Origin: Mycobacteroides salmoniphilum
GTDB taxonomy: Bacteria; Actinomycetota; Actinomycetes; Mycobacteriales; Mycobacteriaceae
NCBI RefSeq assembly: GCF_004924335.1
Contig: NZ_CP024633.1
Coordinates: forward strand, 3,534,001 to 3,598,000
Direction: 5' to 3'
Length of the DNA: 64,000 bases
Positions 37,439-46,700 of the stretch are shown here, piece by piece; positions within the stretch are counted from its first letter, which is position 1; every line of letters starts with the position of its first letter. A program made the position numbers and the translations under genes. Under the pieces are notes generated by a model. The model searched no databases. It was not told where the DNA came from and saw only the letters and a list, made by a program, of their open reading frames with translations.

Positions 37439-38953
37439 ATGACAGCCATCCCGCGCCGCACCGTCTTACGGGCCGCCCTAGTGGGGCTCGCGGTTGCCCC
37501 GGCCGTCGCGTGCGGACCGGCGTTGGTGACAGCGCGGCCGAGGCTTACTCACGGAGTGGCCAGCGGATTCCCCCGCGCTGACGGCGCGGTGATCTGGGCC
37601 CGCTCGGATCGTCCCGCCAACATGATCGTCGAAACGGCTGCCACCGAAAGCTTTTCAGATGCACGACGTTTCACCGGGCCGGTCCTCACGCCGGAATCGG
37701 ACGGGACCGGCCGACTGCGCCTCACTGGCCTTCCCGCGGACACCGAGGTGCATTACCGGGTGACACTCGACTCAGAGGGAACACTGAGTGAGCCTGTCAC
37801 CGGCGTCTTTCGGACTGCGCCAACGACCGCAGGAAATGTGCGGCTGATCTGGTCGGGCGATGTCGCCGGACAGGGGTTCGGCATCAATCCGGATGTCGGC
37901 GGAATGAGAATCTTCCGCACCATGGCTGACCGAAATCCGCAGTTCTTCATCCACAGCGGCGACACGGTGTACGCCGACGTGCCGATTCCCGAGACACTGA
38001 CGTTGCCCGACGGAAGGGTCTGGCGAAATCAGGTGTCGGAGGCGAAAAGCGCTGTCGCACAGACTCTCGAACAGTATCGCGGTCAACACGCCTACAACCT
38101 CACCGATGCCAACTACCGGTACTTCAACGCACACGTGCCGCAACTTGTGCAGTGGGATGACCACGAGGTGATCAACAACTGGTATCCCGGGGAGATTGTC
38201 GAGAACGACAAGTACACCGAAAAGAGAGTGGACGTACTCGCGCGGTACGGACACCGGGCATTCCACGAATGGCAACCGACCGAACCCCGCGAGGCCGTAG
38301 ATGGCCTTGTATACCAACGGGTCTCATACGGTCCACTGTTGGACGTATTCATTCTCGACATGCGCAGCTATAAGGACCCCAACTCCCCCAACCGACAGCA
38401 GCACGGCGCCATCTTCGGCGCCCGCCAGACTGAATGGCTGATCAACGCCATGGCGTCATCGAAGGCCGTATGGAAGATCGTCGCCAACGACCTGCCGCTC
38501 GCGCTGGTAGTACCCGACGGCAAGACGAACTTCGAGGCCGTCGCCAATGGCGACAATGGCCCACCGCTCGGACGGGAAACCGAACTGGCGCATATTCTCT
38601 CGCAGCTCAAGGCGCGGCAGGTTCGCAACGTGGTATGGCTGACAGCCGATGTGCACTACACCGCGGCGCACGAATACGCACCCGCGCGTGCCGCCTTCAC
38701 GGACTTCGACCCGTTCTGGGAATTCGTGTCGGGACCACTCAACGCCGGTGCAGGCCAGGAGAAACCGCTCGATCGAACCTTCGGCCCGCGGGCCGATTTC
38801 GTCCATGCGGCACAGCCCGATCAACAGTCACCGCTGGACGGTTACCAGCATTTCGGACAAATCGACATCGACGGCGGAAGCGGCGATCTGACCGTCACCC
38901 TGTGCGATGCCACGGGCTCCGCGCTGTACACACGCAGCCTGGCGCGCGCTTAG
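37439..38953 (+). CDS. Tat-exported PhoD-like alkaline phosphatase/phosphodiesterase
   Basis: The 504-residue protein starts at ATG 37439 behind GTGGTGGG. Its signal peptide carries a twin-arginine motif ([12 protein letters not shown]) and ends at ALA-type AVACG, where a lipobox-like cysteine could be modified. The N-terminal Fn3-like domain (about 35-130: [22 protein letters not shown]) precedes a metallophosphatase domain with [21 protein letters not shown] and [11 protein letters not shown], the PhoD metal-binding residues. The family hydrolyses phosphodiesters or phospholipids outside the membrane. It is convergent with glmM (stop codons overlap). Confidence 0.88.
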   Translation: MTAIPRRTVLRAALVGLAVAPAVACGPALVTARPRLTHGVASGFPRADGAVIWARSDRPANMIVETAATESFSDARRFTGPVLTPESDGTGRLRLTGLPADTEVHYRVTLDSEGTLSEPVTGVFRTAPTTAGNVRLIWSGDVAGQGFGINPDVGGMRIFRTMADRNPQFFIHSGDTVYADVPIPETLTLPDGRVWRNQVSEAKSAVAQTLEQYRGQHAYNLTDANYRYFNAHVPQLVQWDDHEVINNWYPGEIVENDKYTEKRVDVLARYGHRAFHEWQPTEPREAVDGLVYQRVSYGPLLDVFILDMRSYKDPNSPNRQQHGAIFGARQTEWLINAMASSKAVWKIVANDLPLALVVPDGKTNFEAVANGDNGPPLGRETELAHILSQLKARQVRNVVWLTADVHYTAAHEYAPARAAFTDFDPFWEFVSGPLNAGAGQEKPLDRTFGPRADFVHAAQPDQQSPLDGYQHFGQIDIDGGSGDLTVTLCDATGSALYTRSLARA

Positions 38954-40269
38954 ACCGCGCCGACCACGTCAGCCACCCGCTCCGCCAGCCGTTGGGCGGT
39001 CGACTGCTCATCCGCCTCGACCATGACGCGGACGAGCTGCTCGGTTCCAGAGGGACGCAATAGAATTCGCCCGTTACCTGCGAGTTCGGATTCCACCGCG
39101 GCAACGGCGGCAAGCACCTCGGGCGCCTGCGCCACCGTGTGCTTGTCCGAGACCGGCACGTTGATCAGCGTTTGAGGCAGGCTACGCATCGCGGACGCGA
39201 GGGCGGCCAAAGACTTACCTGTTTGCGCCATCCGGGACATGAGTCGCAAGCCCGTCACTATGCCGTCTCCCGTGGTGGCCAGGGAAGGCAGCACGATATG
39301 ACCGGATTGTTCACCGCCTAGGGCGAATCGGCCCGCGCGCAGCTCCTCGAGCACGTAACGGTCGCCGACGGCAGTCACCTTGACGTCGATGCCCGCGGCG
39401 CGCATGGCGATATGTAGTCCCTGATTGCTCATCACCGTGGTGACCAGCGTGTTATCGGTGAGCTCACCGTCTTCCGCCATCGCCGCGGCGAGCACCACCA
39501 TGATGGCGTCACCATCGATGACGTTCCCGTCCGCATCCACCGCAAGACATCGGTCGGCGTCACCGTCGTGCGCAAGCCCCAGGTGCGCATCGTGCGCCTT
39601 CACCGCGGCCTGCAGCGGACCGAGATGCGTTGACCCGCAACCGTCGTTGATATTGAGCCCATCCGGGTCGGCGTTGATGTCTATCACGTGAGCACCTGCG
39701 GCCCGGTAGGCCAACGGGGCCGCGTCGGAGGCCGCCCCGTGCGCGCAGTCGACCACCACGGTGACTCCGCTGAGGGGGTGGGTCGCGGCATTGGCGACAT
39801 GATGCAAATACCGGTCCAATGCGTCCACAGCATCGCGCACACGGCCGATTCCCGCTCCGGTCGGACGTGCCGCCGGAGTGTCCAGCTGCGCCTCGATGGC
39901 GTTCTCGGCGGAATCGTCGAGCTTGTGACCGCCGGCGCCGAAAATCTTGATGCCGTTGTCGGGCATGGGGTTATGCGAGGCCGAGATCATGACGCCGAAA
40001 GCCGCGCCATACGCGCCCGTCAGATACGCCACCGCCGGGGTGGGGAGCACGCCCGCCCGGAGCACGTCGACACCTTCTGCCGCGATACCCGCGACAACCG
40101 CTGCCTCCAACATCTCGCCGCTCGCGCGCGGGTCACGGCCCACGACCGCGGTGGCGCGTCCCTTCGCCAGCGACCGGGCCGCGGCCGATCCCAAGGCGAC
40201 CGCCAGTTCGGCCGTCAGCTCGGCATTCGCGACTCCGCGGACGCCGTCAGTGCCGAATAGAGAGCCCAT
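38950..40269 (-). CDS. glmM: Phosphoglucosamine mutase
   Basis: The 439-residue enzyme converts glucosamine-6-P to glucosamine-1-P for UDP-GlcNAc. It has [15 protein letters not shown] at the start, the phosphoserine S98 in [13 protein letters not shown], the Mg-binding loop DGDADRC and the phosphate-binding [12 protein letters not shown]. Counterpart of Rv3441c (448). GGAAGG lies about 8 nt before the ATG. rpsI ends upstream on the same strand; a hairpin separates them. Confidence 0.96.
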   Translation of the reverse strand: MGSLFGTDGVRGVANAELTAELAVALGSAAARSLAKGRATAVVGRDPRASGEMLEAAVVAGIAAEGVDVLRAGVLPTPAVAYLTGAYGAAFGVMISASHNPMPDNGIKIFGAGGHKLDDSAENAIEAQLDTPAARPTGAGIGRVRDAVDALDRYLHHVANAATHPLSGVTVVVDCAHGAASDAAPLAYRAAGAHVIDINADPDGLNINDGCGSTHLGPLQAAVKAHDAHLGLAHDGDADRCLAVDADGNVIDGDAIMVVLAAAMAEDGELTDNTLVTTVMSNQGLHIAMRAAGIDVKVTAVGDRYVLEELRAGRFALGGEQSGHIVLPSLATTGDGIVTGLRLMSRMAQTGKSLAALASAMRSLPQTLINVPVSDKHTVAQAPEVLAAVAAVESELAGNGRILLRPSGTEQLVRVMVEADEQSTAQRLAERVADVVGAV

Positions 40270-40317
40270 GCACTAAACCTTCCATAGCCAGTCACACCAA
40301 ACTGGCCCAATAACGCG

Positions 40318-40351
40318 ATTGCGCCGACACACAGGTGTGTGCCGGCGCAAT
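40318..40351 (-). terminator. Hairpin after rpsI
   Basis: ATTGCGCCGACACAC pairs with GTGTGTGCCGGCGCAAT (one small bulge), about 20 nt past the rpsI stop. No T-run follows; it probably ends the rplM-rpsI transcript. Confidence 0.6.
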
Positions 40352-40371
40352 ACGCGGACGAACAGAATCGA

Positions 40372-40893
40372 TCAGCGCTTTGAGTACTGAGGCGCCTTAC
40401 GGGCCTTCTTGAGACCGTACTTCTTACGCTCGATCGCACGCGGGTCACGAGTGAGGAAGCCGGCCTTCTTCAGCACCGGACGGTCCTCGGGCTCCACGAT
40501 GATGAGTGCACGCGCGATGGCAAGACGCAGTGCGCCTGCCTGACCCGAAGGGCCGCCACCGGTCAGGTGAGCAAAGATGTCCACGCTGTCCACACGGTTG
40601 ACGGAAACCAGCGGCGCCTTGATGAGCTGCTGGTGCACCTTGTTCGGGAAGTACTCCTCCAGGGTGCGACCGTCCAGGTGGAACTTGCCTGTGCCGGGAA
40701 CGAGACGCACCCGGACCACGGCTTCCTTGCGGCGGCCAACGGTCTGAATGGGCTTGTCAATCACAATGGGGCTACGAGGAGCGGCCTTGACGGCTGTCTC
40801 GTCGGCAGTTTCCTCGACGACGACCTCGACGACCGCCTCCACTGTGGTTTCCGCGTTGTCTTCTGGGGTCTGCTCTTCAGCGATATCGGTCAC
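40372..40893 (-). CDS. rpsI: 30S ribosomal protein S9
   Basis: The 173-residue S9 has the usual core from about residue 45 ([43 protein letters not shown]) and the basic tail [18 protein letters not shown], whose last arginine reaches the P-site tRNA. The acidic N-terminal extension (about 1-44, Glu/Val/Thr-rich) is longer than in M. tuberculosis S9 (151). Its GTG overlaps the rplM stop (GTGA). Counterpart of Rv3442c. Confidence 0.96.
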   Translation of the reverse strand: MTDIAEEQTPEDNAETTVEAVVEVVVEETADETAVKAAPRSPIVIDKPIQTVGRRKEAVVRVRLVPGTGKFHLDGRTLEEYFPNKVHQQLIKAPLVSVNRVDSVDIFAHLTGGGPSGQAGALRLAIARALIIVEPEDRPVLKKAGFLTRDPRAIERKKYGLKKARKAPQYSKR

Positions 40894-41333
40894 TGAGCCA
40901 CCTGCTTAATCTCGAACGGGATCGGCTGCTGCGCACCGTGCGGGTGCTCCGGGCCGGCGTACACCTTGAGCTTGCGCTCGATCTGGTGGCCCAGCTTGGT
41001 CTTGGGCAGCATGCCGATAATTGCCTTCTCCACCGTGCGGGTGGGGAACTTCTGCAGCTGCTCGCCGATGCTGCGCTTGCGCAGGCCGCCCGGGTAACCC
41101 GAGTGACGGTAGGCGAACTTGTCGGTGAGCTTCTTGCCGCTCAGGGCAATCTTCTCGGCATTGATGATGACGACGAAATCGCCACCATCGGCATGGGGGG
41201 CGTAGGTCGGCTTGTGCTTGCCGCGCAGCAGGGTAGCTGCTTGAACGGCAAGACGGCCGAGTACTACATCCGTGGCATCGATGACATACCAGCTAGTGGT
41301 GATGTCACCCGCCTTCGGCGTGTAGGTAGGCAC
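40890..41333 (-). CDS. rplM: 50S ribosomal protein L13
   Basis: GTG 41333 gives 147 residues, equal to Rv3443c, with [29 protein letters not shown] and the L13 signature [28 protein letters not shown]. The open frame further upstream is not L13-like. It is the first gene of the rplM-rpsI operon behind a promoter at 41477-41506, leaving a leader of about 135 nt. Confidence 0.96.
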   Translation of the reverse strand: MPTYTPKAGDITTSWYVIDATDVVLGRLAVQAATLLRGKHKPTYAPHADGGDFVVIINAEKIALSGKKLTDKFAYRHSGYPGGLRKRSIGEQLQKFPTRTVEKAIIGMLPKTKLGHQIERKLKVYAGPEHPHGAQQPIPFEIKQVAQ

Positions 41334-41476
41334 AGTCTTTCCTTGTCTACTCGGGTGAATCCCCGGACGGTTTGTGCCGTTCGGAGCGCTGGTCGTGGCG
41401 AACGGTGGAGGTTGATCTCGGCGACCAGTGGTGACCCGAGCCTCCTGTGCGATGACATACCGCACGCCAGCGGTGA

Positions 41477-41506
41477 AGCTTACCGGGCCACGTCACCGCA
41501 GGTCAA
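41477..41506 (-). promoter_or_regulatory. SigA-type promoter of rplM-rpsI
   Basis: On the minus strand TTGACC (41506-41501), 18-nt spacer, TAAGCT (41482-41477). The resulting leader of about 135 nt could carry ribosomal-protein autoregulation, though I cannot fold it by eye with confidence. Confidence 0.65.
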
Positions 41507-41557
41507 AACGCGGTCGGCCCCGCCCTATCGTCAAACCTTCGTGCACTCGTACAAAAA

Positions 41558-41598
41558 CTGTGGGGCCTTGGTGGCTCTCCTCCACCAAGGCCCCACAG
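41558..41598 (-). terminator. Rho-independent terminator of esxU-esxT
   Basis: 17-bp perfect arms (CTGTGGGGCCTTGGTGG and complement) with a 7-nt loop, followed on the minus strand by TTTTTG. This classic stem plus T-run is rare in mycobacteria. It begins 24 nt after the esxT stop and protects the downstream rplM promoter region from read-through. Confidence 0.92.
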
Positions 41599-41622
41599 GG
41601 TCTTGAAAAAACCGTCGGCGAT

Positions 41623-41910
41623 TTAGCCGTGCCAGGCGCCCGCAGCGCTCTGATCGGTGTGCTGCGCATCCTGGTTACCCTGGTCAACCTTGGAGTTGAG
41701 CTGGGTCAGGATCTGGTTCAGGTCCTGGGCGGACTGGTGCCAGGCCTTCTGGTACTCCTGGTACGCAGTCGCTTCCTGGCCCTCGGCCTGCTGGACGAGG
41801 GGCTGAATGTCGTGCTGCAGCTCCTCAAGGCCGGCCTGGAACTTGTTGATGATGCCCTTGACATCGGCAACCAGCGCATCGATCTCGCCGTGGTTGTAAG
41901 TAATCTGCAT
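41623..41910 (-). CDS. esxT: ESX-4 WXG100-family protein EsxT
   Basis: ATG 41910, with AAGGGG 8 nt upstream, gives 95 residues (M. tuberculosis EsxT 100). Helical hairpin with the turn at YQKAWHQSAQDLNQIL; the strict WxG is absent, as in other EsxT. The C-terminus ends SAAGAWHG. EsxT pairs with EsxU for secretion by ESX-4. It lies 49 nt downstream of esxU and is followed by a Rho-independent terminator. Confidence 0.9.
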   Translation of the reverse strand: MQITYNHGEIDALVADVKGIINKFQAGLEELQHDIQPLVQQAEGQEATAYQEYQKAWHQSAQDLNQILTQLNSKVDQGNQDAQHTDQSAAGAWHG

Positions 41911-41959
41911 GGTCAATCCCCTTTGCTATGTGATGTCTTCGATGACTGTTACGAGACGC

Positions 41960-42238
41960 CTAGAAGGTCTGGCTCTCATCCATCTCCTGGATGCGGCGCT
42001 TGTTCGAATCCATGGTGTCGTGGATCTGCAAGAGCACCTTCTGGATGTCGCCCATCTCCTGATCGAAACGAGCCATCGCCTCATCAAAGGCATGCCGCGC
42101 CTGACCCTGCCACGTGCTGGTACCCACCGCTACGCGATCCCGCAGCTGGGACTGCATCGCAGTGAATTCCTGGTACTTGCCGTCGATCTTCTTGCCCGTG
42201 GAATCGAGCAACGCCAGGTCATTCTGAAAAACAGCCAC
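41960..42238 (-). CDS. esxU: ESX-4 WXG100-family protein EsxU
   Basis: GTG 42238 behind GGGAGG (7 nt spacing) gives 92 residues. The protein has the WXG100 turn as TSTWQGQARHAFDEAM between two helices. It would form a heterodimer with EsxT. The SigM-like promoter at 42320-42348 directs its expression separately from the preceding eccC4-Rv3446c pair. Counterpart of Rv3445c. Confidence 0.92.
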   Translation of the reverse strand: MAVFQNDLALLDSTGKKIDGKYQEFTAMQSQLRDRVAVGTSTWQGQARHAFDEAMARFDQEMGDIQKVLLQIHDTMDSNKRRIQEMDESQTF

Positions 42239-42319
42239 TTCATGTCCTCCCTTGTCCCCAGGCCCGGCCAGTCACGGGTGTGACTTCCGGTTTCTGGCCG
42301 GTTTGTCCTTACAACTAGA

Positions 42320-42348
42320 TACGATGGCCCTATCGTCAGATCGGTTCC
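42320..42348 (-). promoter_or_regulatory. ECF (SigM-like) promoter of esxU-esxT
   Basis: On the minus strand GGAAC (42348-42344), a 17-nt spacer and CATCGTA (42326-42320). The upstream context TGAAAAAGATGGAACCG repeats that at 36272. Expected start near 42313, leader about 75 nt. SigM control of esxTU is reported in M. tuberculosis. Confidence 0.72.
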
Positions 42349-42379
42349 ATCTTTTTCAAAGTTTTTTTCAGCAATCTTG

Positions 42380-43762
42380 TCAGCTACCTGATTTCACCGC
42401 ATGAGCAGTTCGAATAGCCATTTCGCAGGCCTGCTGGACAGTCGCATAGTTATTCTTCTTGAACTGACAGCCAACACCTATCCGCAGGTCGCCGTCCAGA
42501 AGGACGGTCCACGCGACGTCATGGCCCTCGCGCACCTCGGTGTAGGTGACCGCCGGCCGCTCCATCGTGCGATCGTCGGCCGTGAAGTCCGTGAATACCC
42601 CCGGCGATTCCTTGTCCATGGCGGCTCGGAGCGTCTCGGCCGTTGATGCCAAGGTCTCGGTCGACTTCACCCGCACCTGGGTCACATGCACGACCACCTC
42701 GGGATCCTTGGGCGAGATCACCTCCACCCGAGCCGAACCAGCACCGCCCGCGGGGATGCGCCGTACCGCCCAGTCGGCGGGCACCATGAACTGCACCCGC
42801 CCCTCCACCAGCAGTGCTGTCGCCACCGCGGGAGTCGTCGGTGACGGTTGTCGTTCCCGGGTGAAGGCCACCGTCAACACCACACCCGCCACGACGATCG
42901 CGGCCGCCAGACCAATCGCGGCGACCGGCCACCATGCCGGAAGTCGTGGAACCGATCTGGAGGATGATGAGGCGGGTGTCCATTCGGGCCGTCTGGCCAC
43001 GGCGGGCTCGTCAGCGGGCCCCTCGATGAACGCCGAGACGCGGGGAGCCTGGCCCACATCGCGGAAGACCGCATCGTCGGCGACCTGCGACACCCCGGGG
43101 GTCAGGCCGATCCGATCGACCGCATCGACAATCGCCTCGCCCATTTCGCCTTCGGCCGAGTCGACAAGGATCGCCGCGACTCCGGGCCGTTCGCCGCGGA
43201 CCACCTCCTCGACGGCTCGCGCCACCGCGCGCGCGACATCTGCTGCCGACTTGCTCTCCCAGGACCGCTCTTCGAGATGACGAACCGTCGAGGCCGGCTC
43301 ACCGGCGGAGCCCTGTCCCACCACCGTGACGGCGACCTCGCCCGGCGACACCTCGACCACCACGAACGAGCGTCCCGACAAATCGGTGCGCACACCGCGT
43401 TCGGCAAGTGCGAAAGCGCGCGAGCGCACGGTCAGCGTCGCCGCCATCATTCGCGCGGCATTCGACAACAACGTGCGCCGACCGGCACTCCACGTCGTTG
43501 GGTAGATCAGCAGCATGGAATCGAGGCGGACCGGCGCGTTCCGATCGGTAAGCAACGACTCGAACAGGGCGGCCCAGAGTGCGCGGGACGGGACGACACG
43601 ACCCGGAAGCAGGGCCGCCTCGTCGTCGAGTGCGGCAACCGCCGACCGAACATCGGAACGCCCGGCCTCACGGATGCCGTCGTCGGTTCGTACCCGGACG
43701 GCGGTCTCGGTCACTTCGATCGCTACCCGCGTCCCTGTCTGCGGGTCGCGATCCAGAATCAC
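42380..43762 (-). CDS. Type VII secretion-associated protein, Rv3446c family
   Basis: The 460-residue protein starts at a codon overlapping the eccC4 stop (4-nt overlap). The N-terminal part (about 1-245) is an actin/HSP70-like ATPase-fold domain (RVAIEVTETAVRVRT, SMLLIYPTTWSAGRRTLL). One membrane helix lies at about 270-292 (WWPVAAIGLAAAIVVAGVVLTVAF), and a C-terminal domain (about 305-460) faces the periplasm. This matches the TIGR03931-type T7SS-associated family conserved in ESX-4 loci. Its exact role in the secretion complex is not established. Confidence 0.88.
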   Translation of the reverse strand: MILDRDPQTGTRVAIEVTETAVRVRTDDGIREAGRSDVRSAVAALDDEAALLPGRVVPSRALWAALFESLLTDRNAPVRLDSMLLIYPTTWSAGRRTLLSNAARMMAATLTVRSRAFALAERGVRTDLSGRSFVVVEVSPGEVAVTVVGQGSAGEPASTVRHLEERSWESKSAADVARAVARAVEEVVRGERPGVAAILVDSAEGEMGEAIVDAVDRIGLTPGVSQVADDAVFRDVGQAPRVSAFIEGPADEPAVARRPEWTPASSSSRSVPRLPAWWPVAAIGLAAAIVVAGVVLTVAFTRERQPSPTTPAVATALLVEGRVQFMVPADWAVRRIPAGGAGSARVEVISPKDPEVVVHVTQVRVKSTETLASTAETLRAAMDKESPGVFTDFTADDRTMERPAVTYTEVREGHDVAWTVLLDGDLRIGVGCQFKKNNYATVQQACEMAIRTAHAVKSGS

Positions 43763-46700
43763 TGCGGATCGCTCCAGGCAACCTGGATCAGTTGTTGGCC
43801 GCCCGAGCGCATGACCAGAGTGCCGCGACCCGGCGGCTGCTCGCTCGGTCGAACCGTGCCGATCAGGACACCCTCGTCCCTATTTCCGCTCATCTGCAAA
43901 CCGATGCAGGAGAGGTCTTTCATGCGCGCCATCATCGGCTCGAACATGGCCCTCGAGGCACCGCTGGTGCGGCGCGCGATGACGACATGCAGCCCGATGT
44001 CCTTCGAGTGCGGCAGGTACTCCGCGAGCGGCAGCAGTGGATTTCCACTCGCCAGGGCCACCAGGTCATAGTCGTCGACCAAGATGTAGATCTCCGGGCC
44101 GGACCACCAGGACCTGTCACGCAACTCTTGCTGCGTGATATCGGGTCCCGGCATCCGCGATTTGAGGAGCTCGATCAGGGCCGGCACCTCATCCACCAAG
44201 GTGTTGCTCGACATCGCGTACTTGGCCAGGTGTTCCGTCTCGACGACACCGAGCAGGGTACGGCGGAAGTCCACGATGAACAGCTGCGCCTGCTGTGGAG
44301 TCGTGGTGCGAACAATCTCGCGGCAGATGGTGCGCAGCAGACCGGTCTTGCCACACTCGCTGTCGCCGAAAATCATCATGTGCGGCTGCTCGCCGAATTC
44401 CAGGAACGTCGGGGCCAACTCGGTCTCGTTGATGCCGACGAGGATGCGCAGGTTTGGCAGATCGTTCTGCGGCGCCCGCGCCACCAACGCGGCGTAATCG
44501 ATCTTGTGTGGCAGCATGCGAACCTGCGGAGCTTCCGCCGAGCTGCGCTGCCGCATGCTCGCGGCGGCAGCACCGATTGCCTCACCGAGATCCTGATTGG
44601 ACGAGACGCTGTCGACGCGCGGCAGGCCGATGAGCATGTGCCGGCGGTCGCGGGTGATACCCCGGCCCGGCCTGCCATCCGGAACAAGCTGTGCCAGCTT
44701 GCGGTCGAAGTCCGAGTCCAGCGGATCGCCGAGGCGAAGCTCGACGCGCGTGCCGATCTGGTCCTTCAGGGCCGGCCGGATCTCGGCCCAGCGCGATGCC
44801 GTCACCACCGTGTGCACACCGAAACCGAGCCCCTGTGCCGCCAGTGCGGTGACCTGCGGCTCCAGCGCCTCGAACTCCTGACGGACCGTGGACCAGCCAT
44901 CGATGATGAAGAACACGTCACCGAATGGATCGCTCGCCAGCTGGGGGTCACCGGCACCCTTGCGCCGCCGGTACTCGGCCATCGAGTCAATCCCGTAGGC
45001 GCGGAAGGCATTCTCGCGCGACCTAACAATCGTCAGCATTTCGGCGAACGTGCGCCGGATCAGATCTGACTCCAGTCGGCTGGCCACCGAACCGACATGC
45101 GGTAGTTGCGCCAGCGAGGTGAGCGTGCCACCACCGAAGTCCAGGCAATAGAACTGCACCTGCGCGGGACTGTGCGTCACCGCAAGCGACGTCACCAGGG
45201 TGCGCACCGCCATCGACTTTCCGGACTGGGGTGCGCCGACGATGGCGACGTTGCCCGCAGCGGCGGACAGATCGACGATGTACGGGTCGCGCCGTTGCTC
45301 ATAGGGCCGGTCCACGATTCCGATCGGGACGGTCAAACTGCCCACCGCGTCGAAACCGGCACGGCCATGCCGGGGAATCAGATCTCCGAGAGTCGGCGAA
45401 TCATCCAACGGCGGCAGCCACACCTCGTGTGCCGGATTGCCATGTCCTTCAACGCGATCAAGGATCGTGTCGATGACCGACCGTCCGAGAGGCCCGTCAG
45501 GCGCGGCGGAAGTGTCGTCTTCCACGATCTCCGTGGGTCGCATTTGCAGCGCCACCGGTGCCGCGGTGAACAGCCGCGGCGCGGCACCCGTGCCCCCGGA
45601 GGAGACGGCACGGCGTGCCGGCCCATACGGCACGTACGCACCGGACACGTAAGAGGTCTGGAATCGTGTCAGCTCCCCCGAGTCATCCTTGAGGTAGCAC
45701 GAACCTGGGGTGTTGGGCAGGTGGTAGGCGTCCGGAACACCAATTGCGGCGCGGGACTCGTTGGCCGAGAACGTCTTCAGACACAGCCGATAGGACAGGT
45801 GCGATTCCAGCCCGCGCAGGCGGCCCTCGTCCAGTCGCTGCGAAGCAAGCAACAAGTGCACGTGCAGCGACCGGCCCAGGCGGCCGATGGCCACGAACAG
45901 CTCGGCGAAATCCGGATGCTGGCTCAACAGTTCGGAGAACTCGTCGACGATGATGAAGAGTGCCGGCAGCGGGGCGAGAGACGCACCGGCGGCGCGGGCA
46001 CGCTCGTACTCGGTGACATTGGCGAAGTTGCCCGCGGCGCGCAGCAGCTCCTGACGCCGGTTCATCTCACCGGCCAGCGCGTCCTTCATACGGGACACCA
46101 GATTTGCCTCTTCGGCGAGGTTGGTGATGATCGCCGCGACATGCTGCGCCCGGTCGAGTCCCAGGAAGGTCGCACCACCCTTGAAGTCGACGAGCACAAG
46201 ATTCAAGGCATCCGGCGAGTGCGTGGCGATCATGCCCAACGTCAGGGTGCGCAGGAACTCCGATTTGCCCGAACCGGTAGCGCCGATGCACAGTCCGTGC
46301 GGTCCCATGCCGTTCTCGGCGGCTTCCTTGATATCCAGTTCCATGGGAGTGCCATCGACGGCGATCCCGATGGGCACACGCAGCCGGTCGCGACCAACCC
46401 GGTTGCGCCACACCACTTCCGGGTTAAGCAGCCCAGGATCGCCGATTCCCACGATGTCCGACCAGCGCGTGCTGACCTCAGTTTGGATCTGGACCTCGTC
46501 ACTACCCCCGGTGAGTACCCGATAGGGCGCCATGCGGCGGGCGCACGCCATCGCCTCGGTGATGGTGAGGTGGTCGGGGTGAGCGAAGACCTCGGACCCC
46601 ACATTGCCTTTGGCACCGAGGCCGCGTTCGGTCAGCTCCAATTGCATACCGCGGCGAGCCGCGAGCGGGTCCACCCGGGTGCCGATCTCGACGAGGGTCA

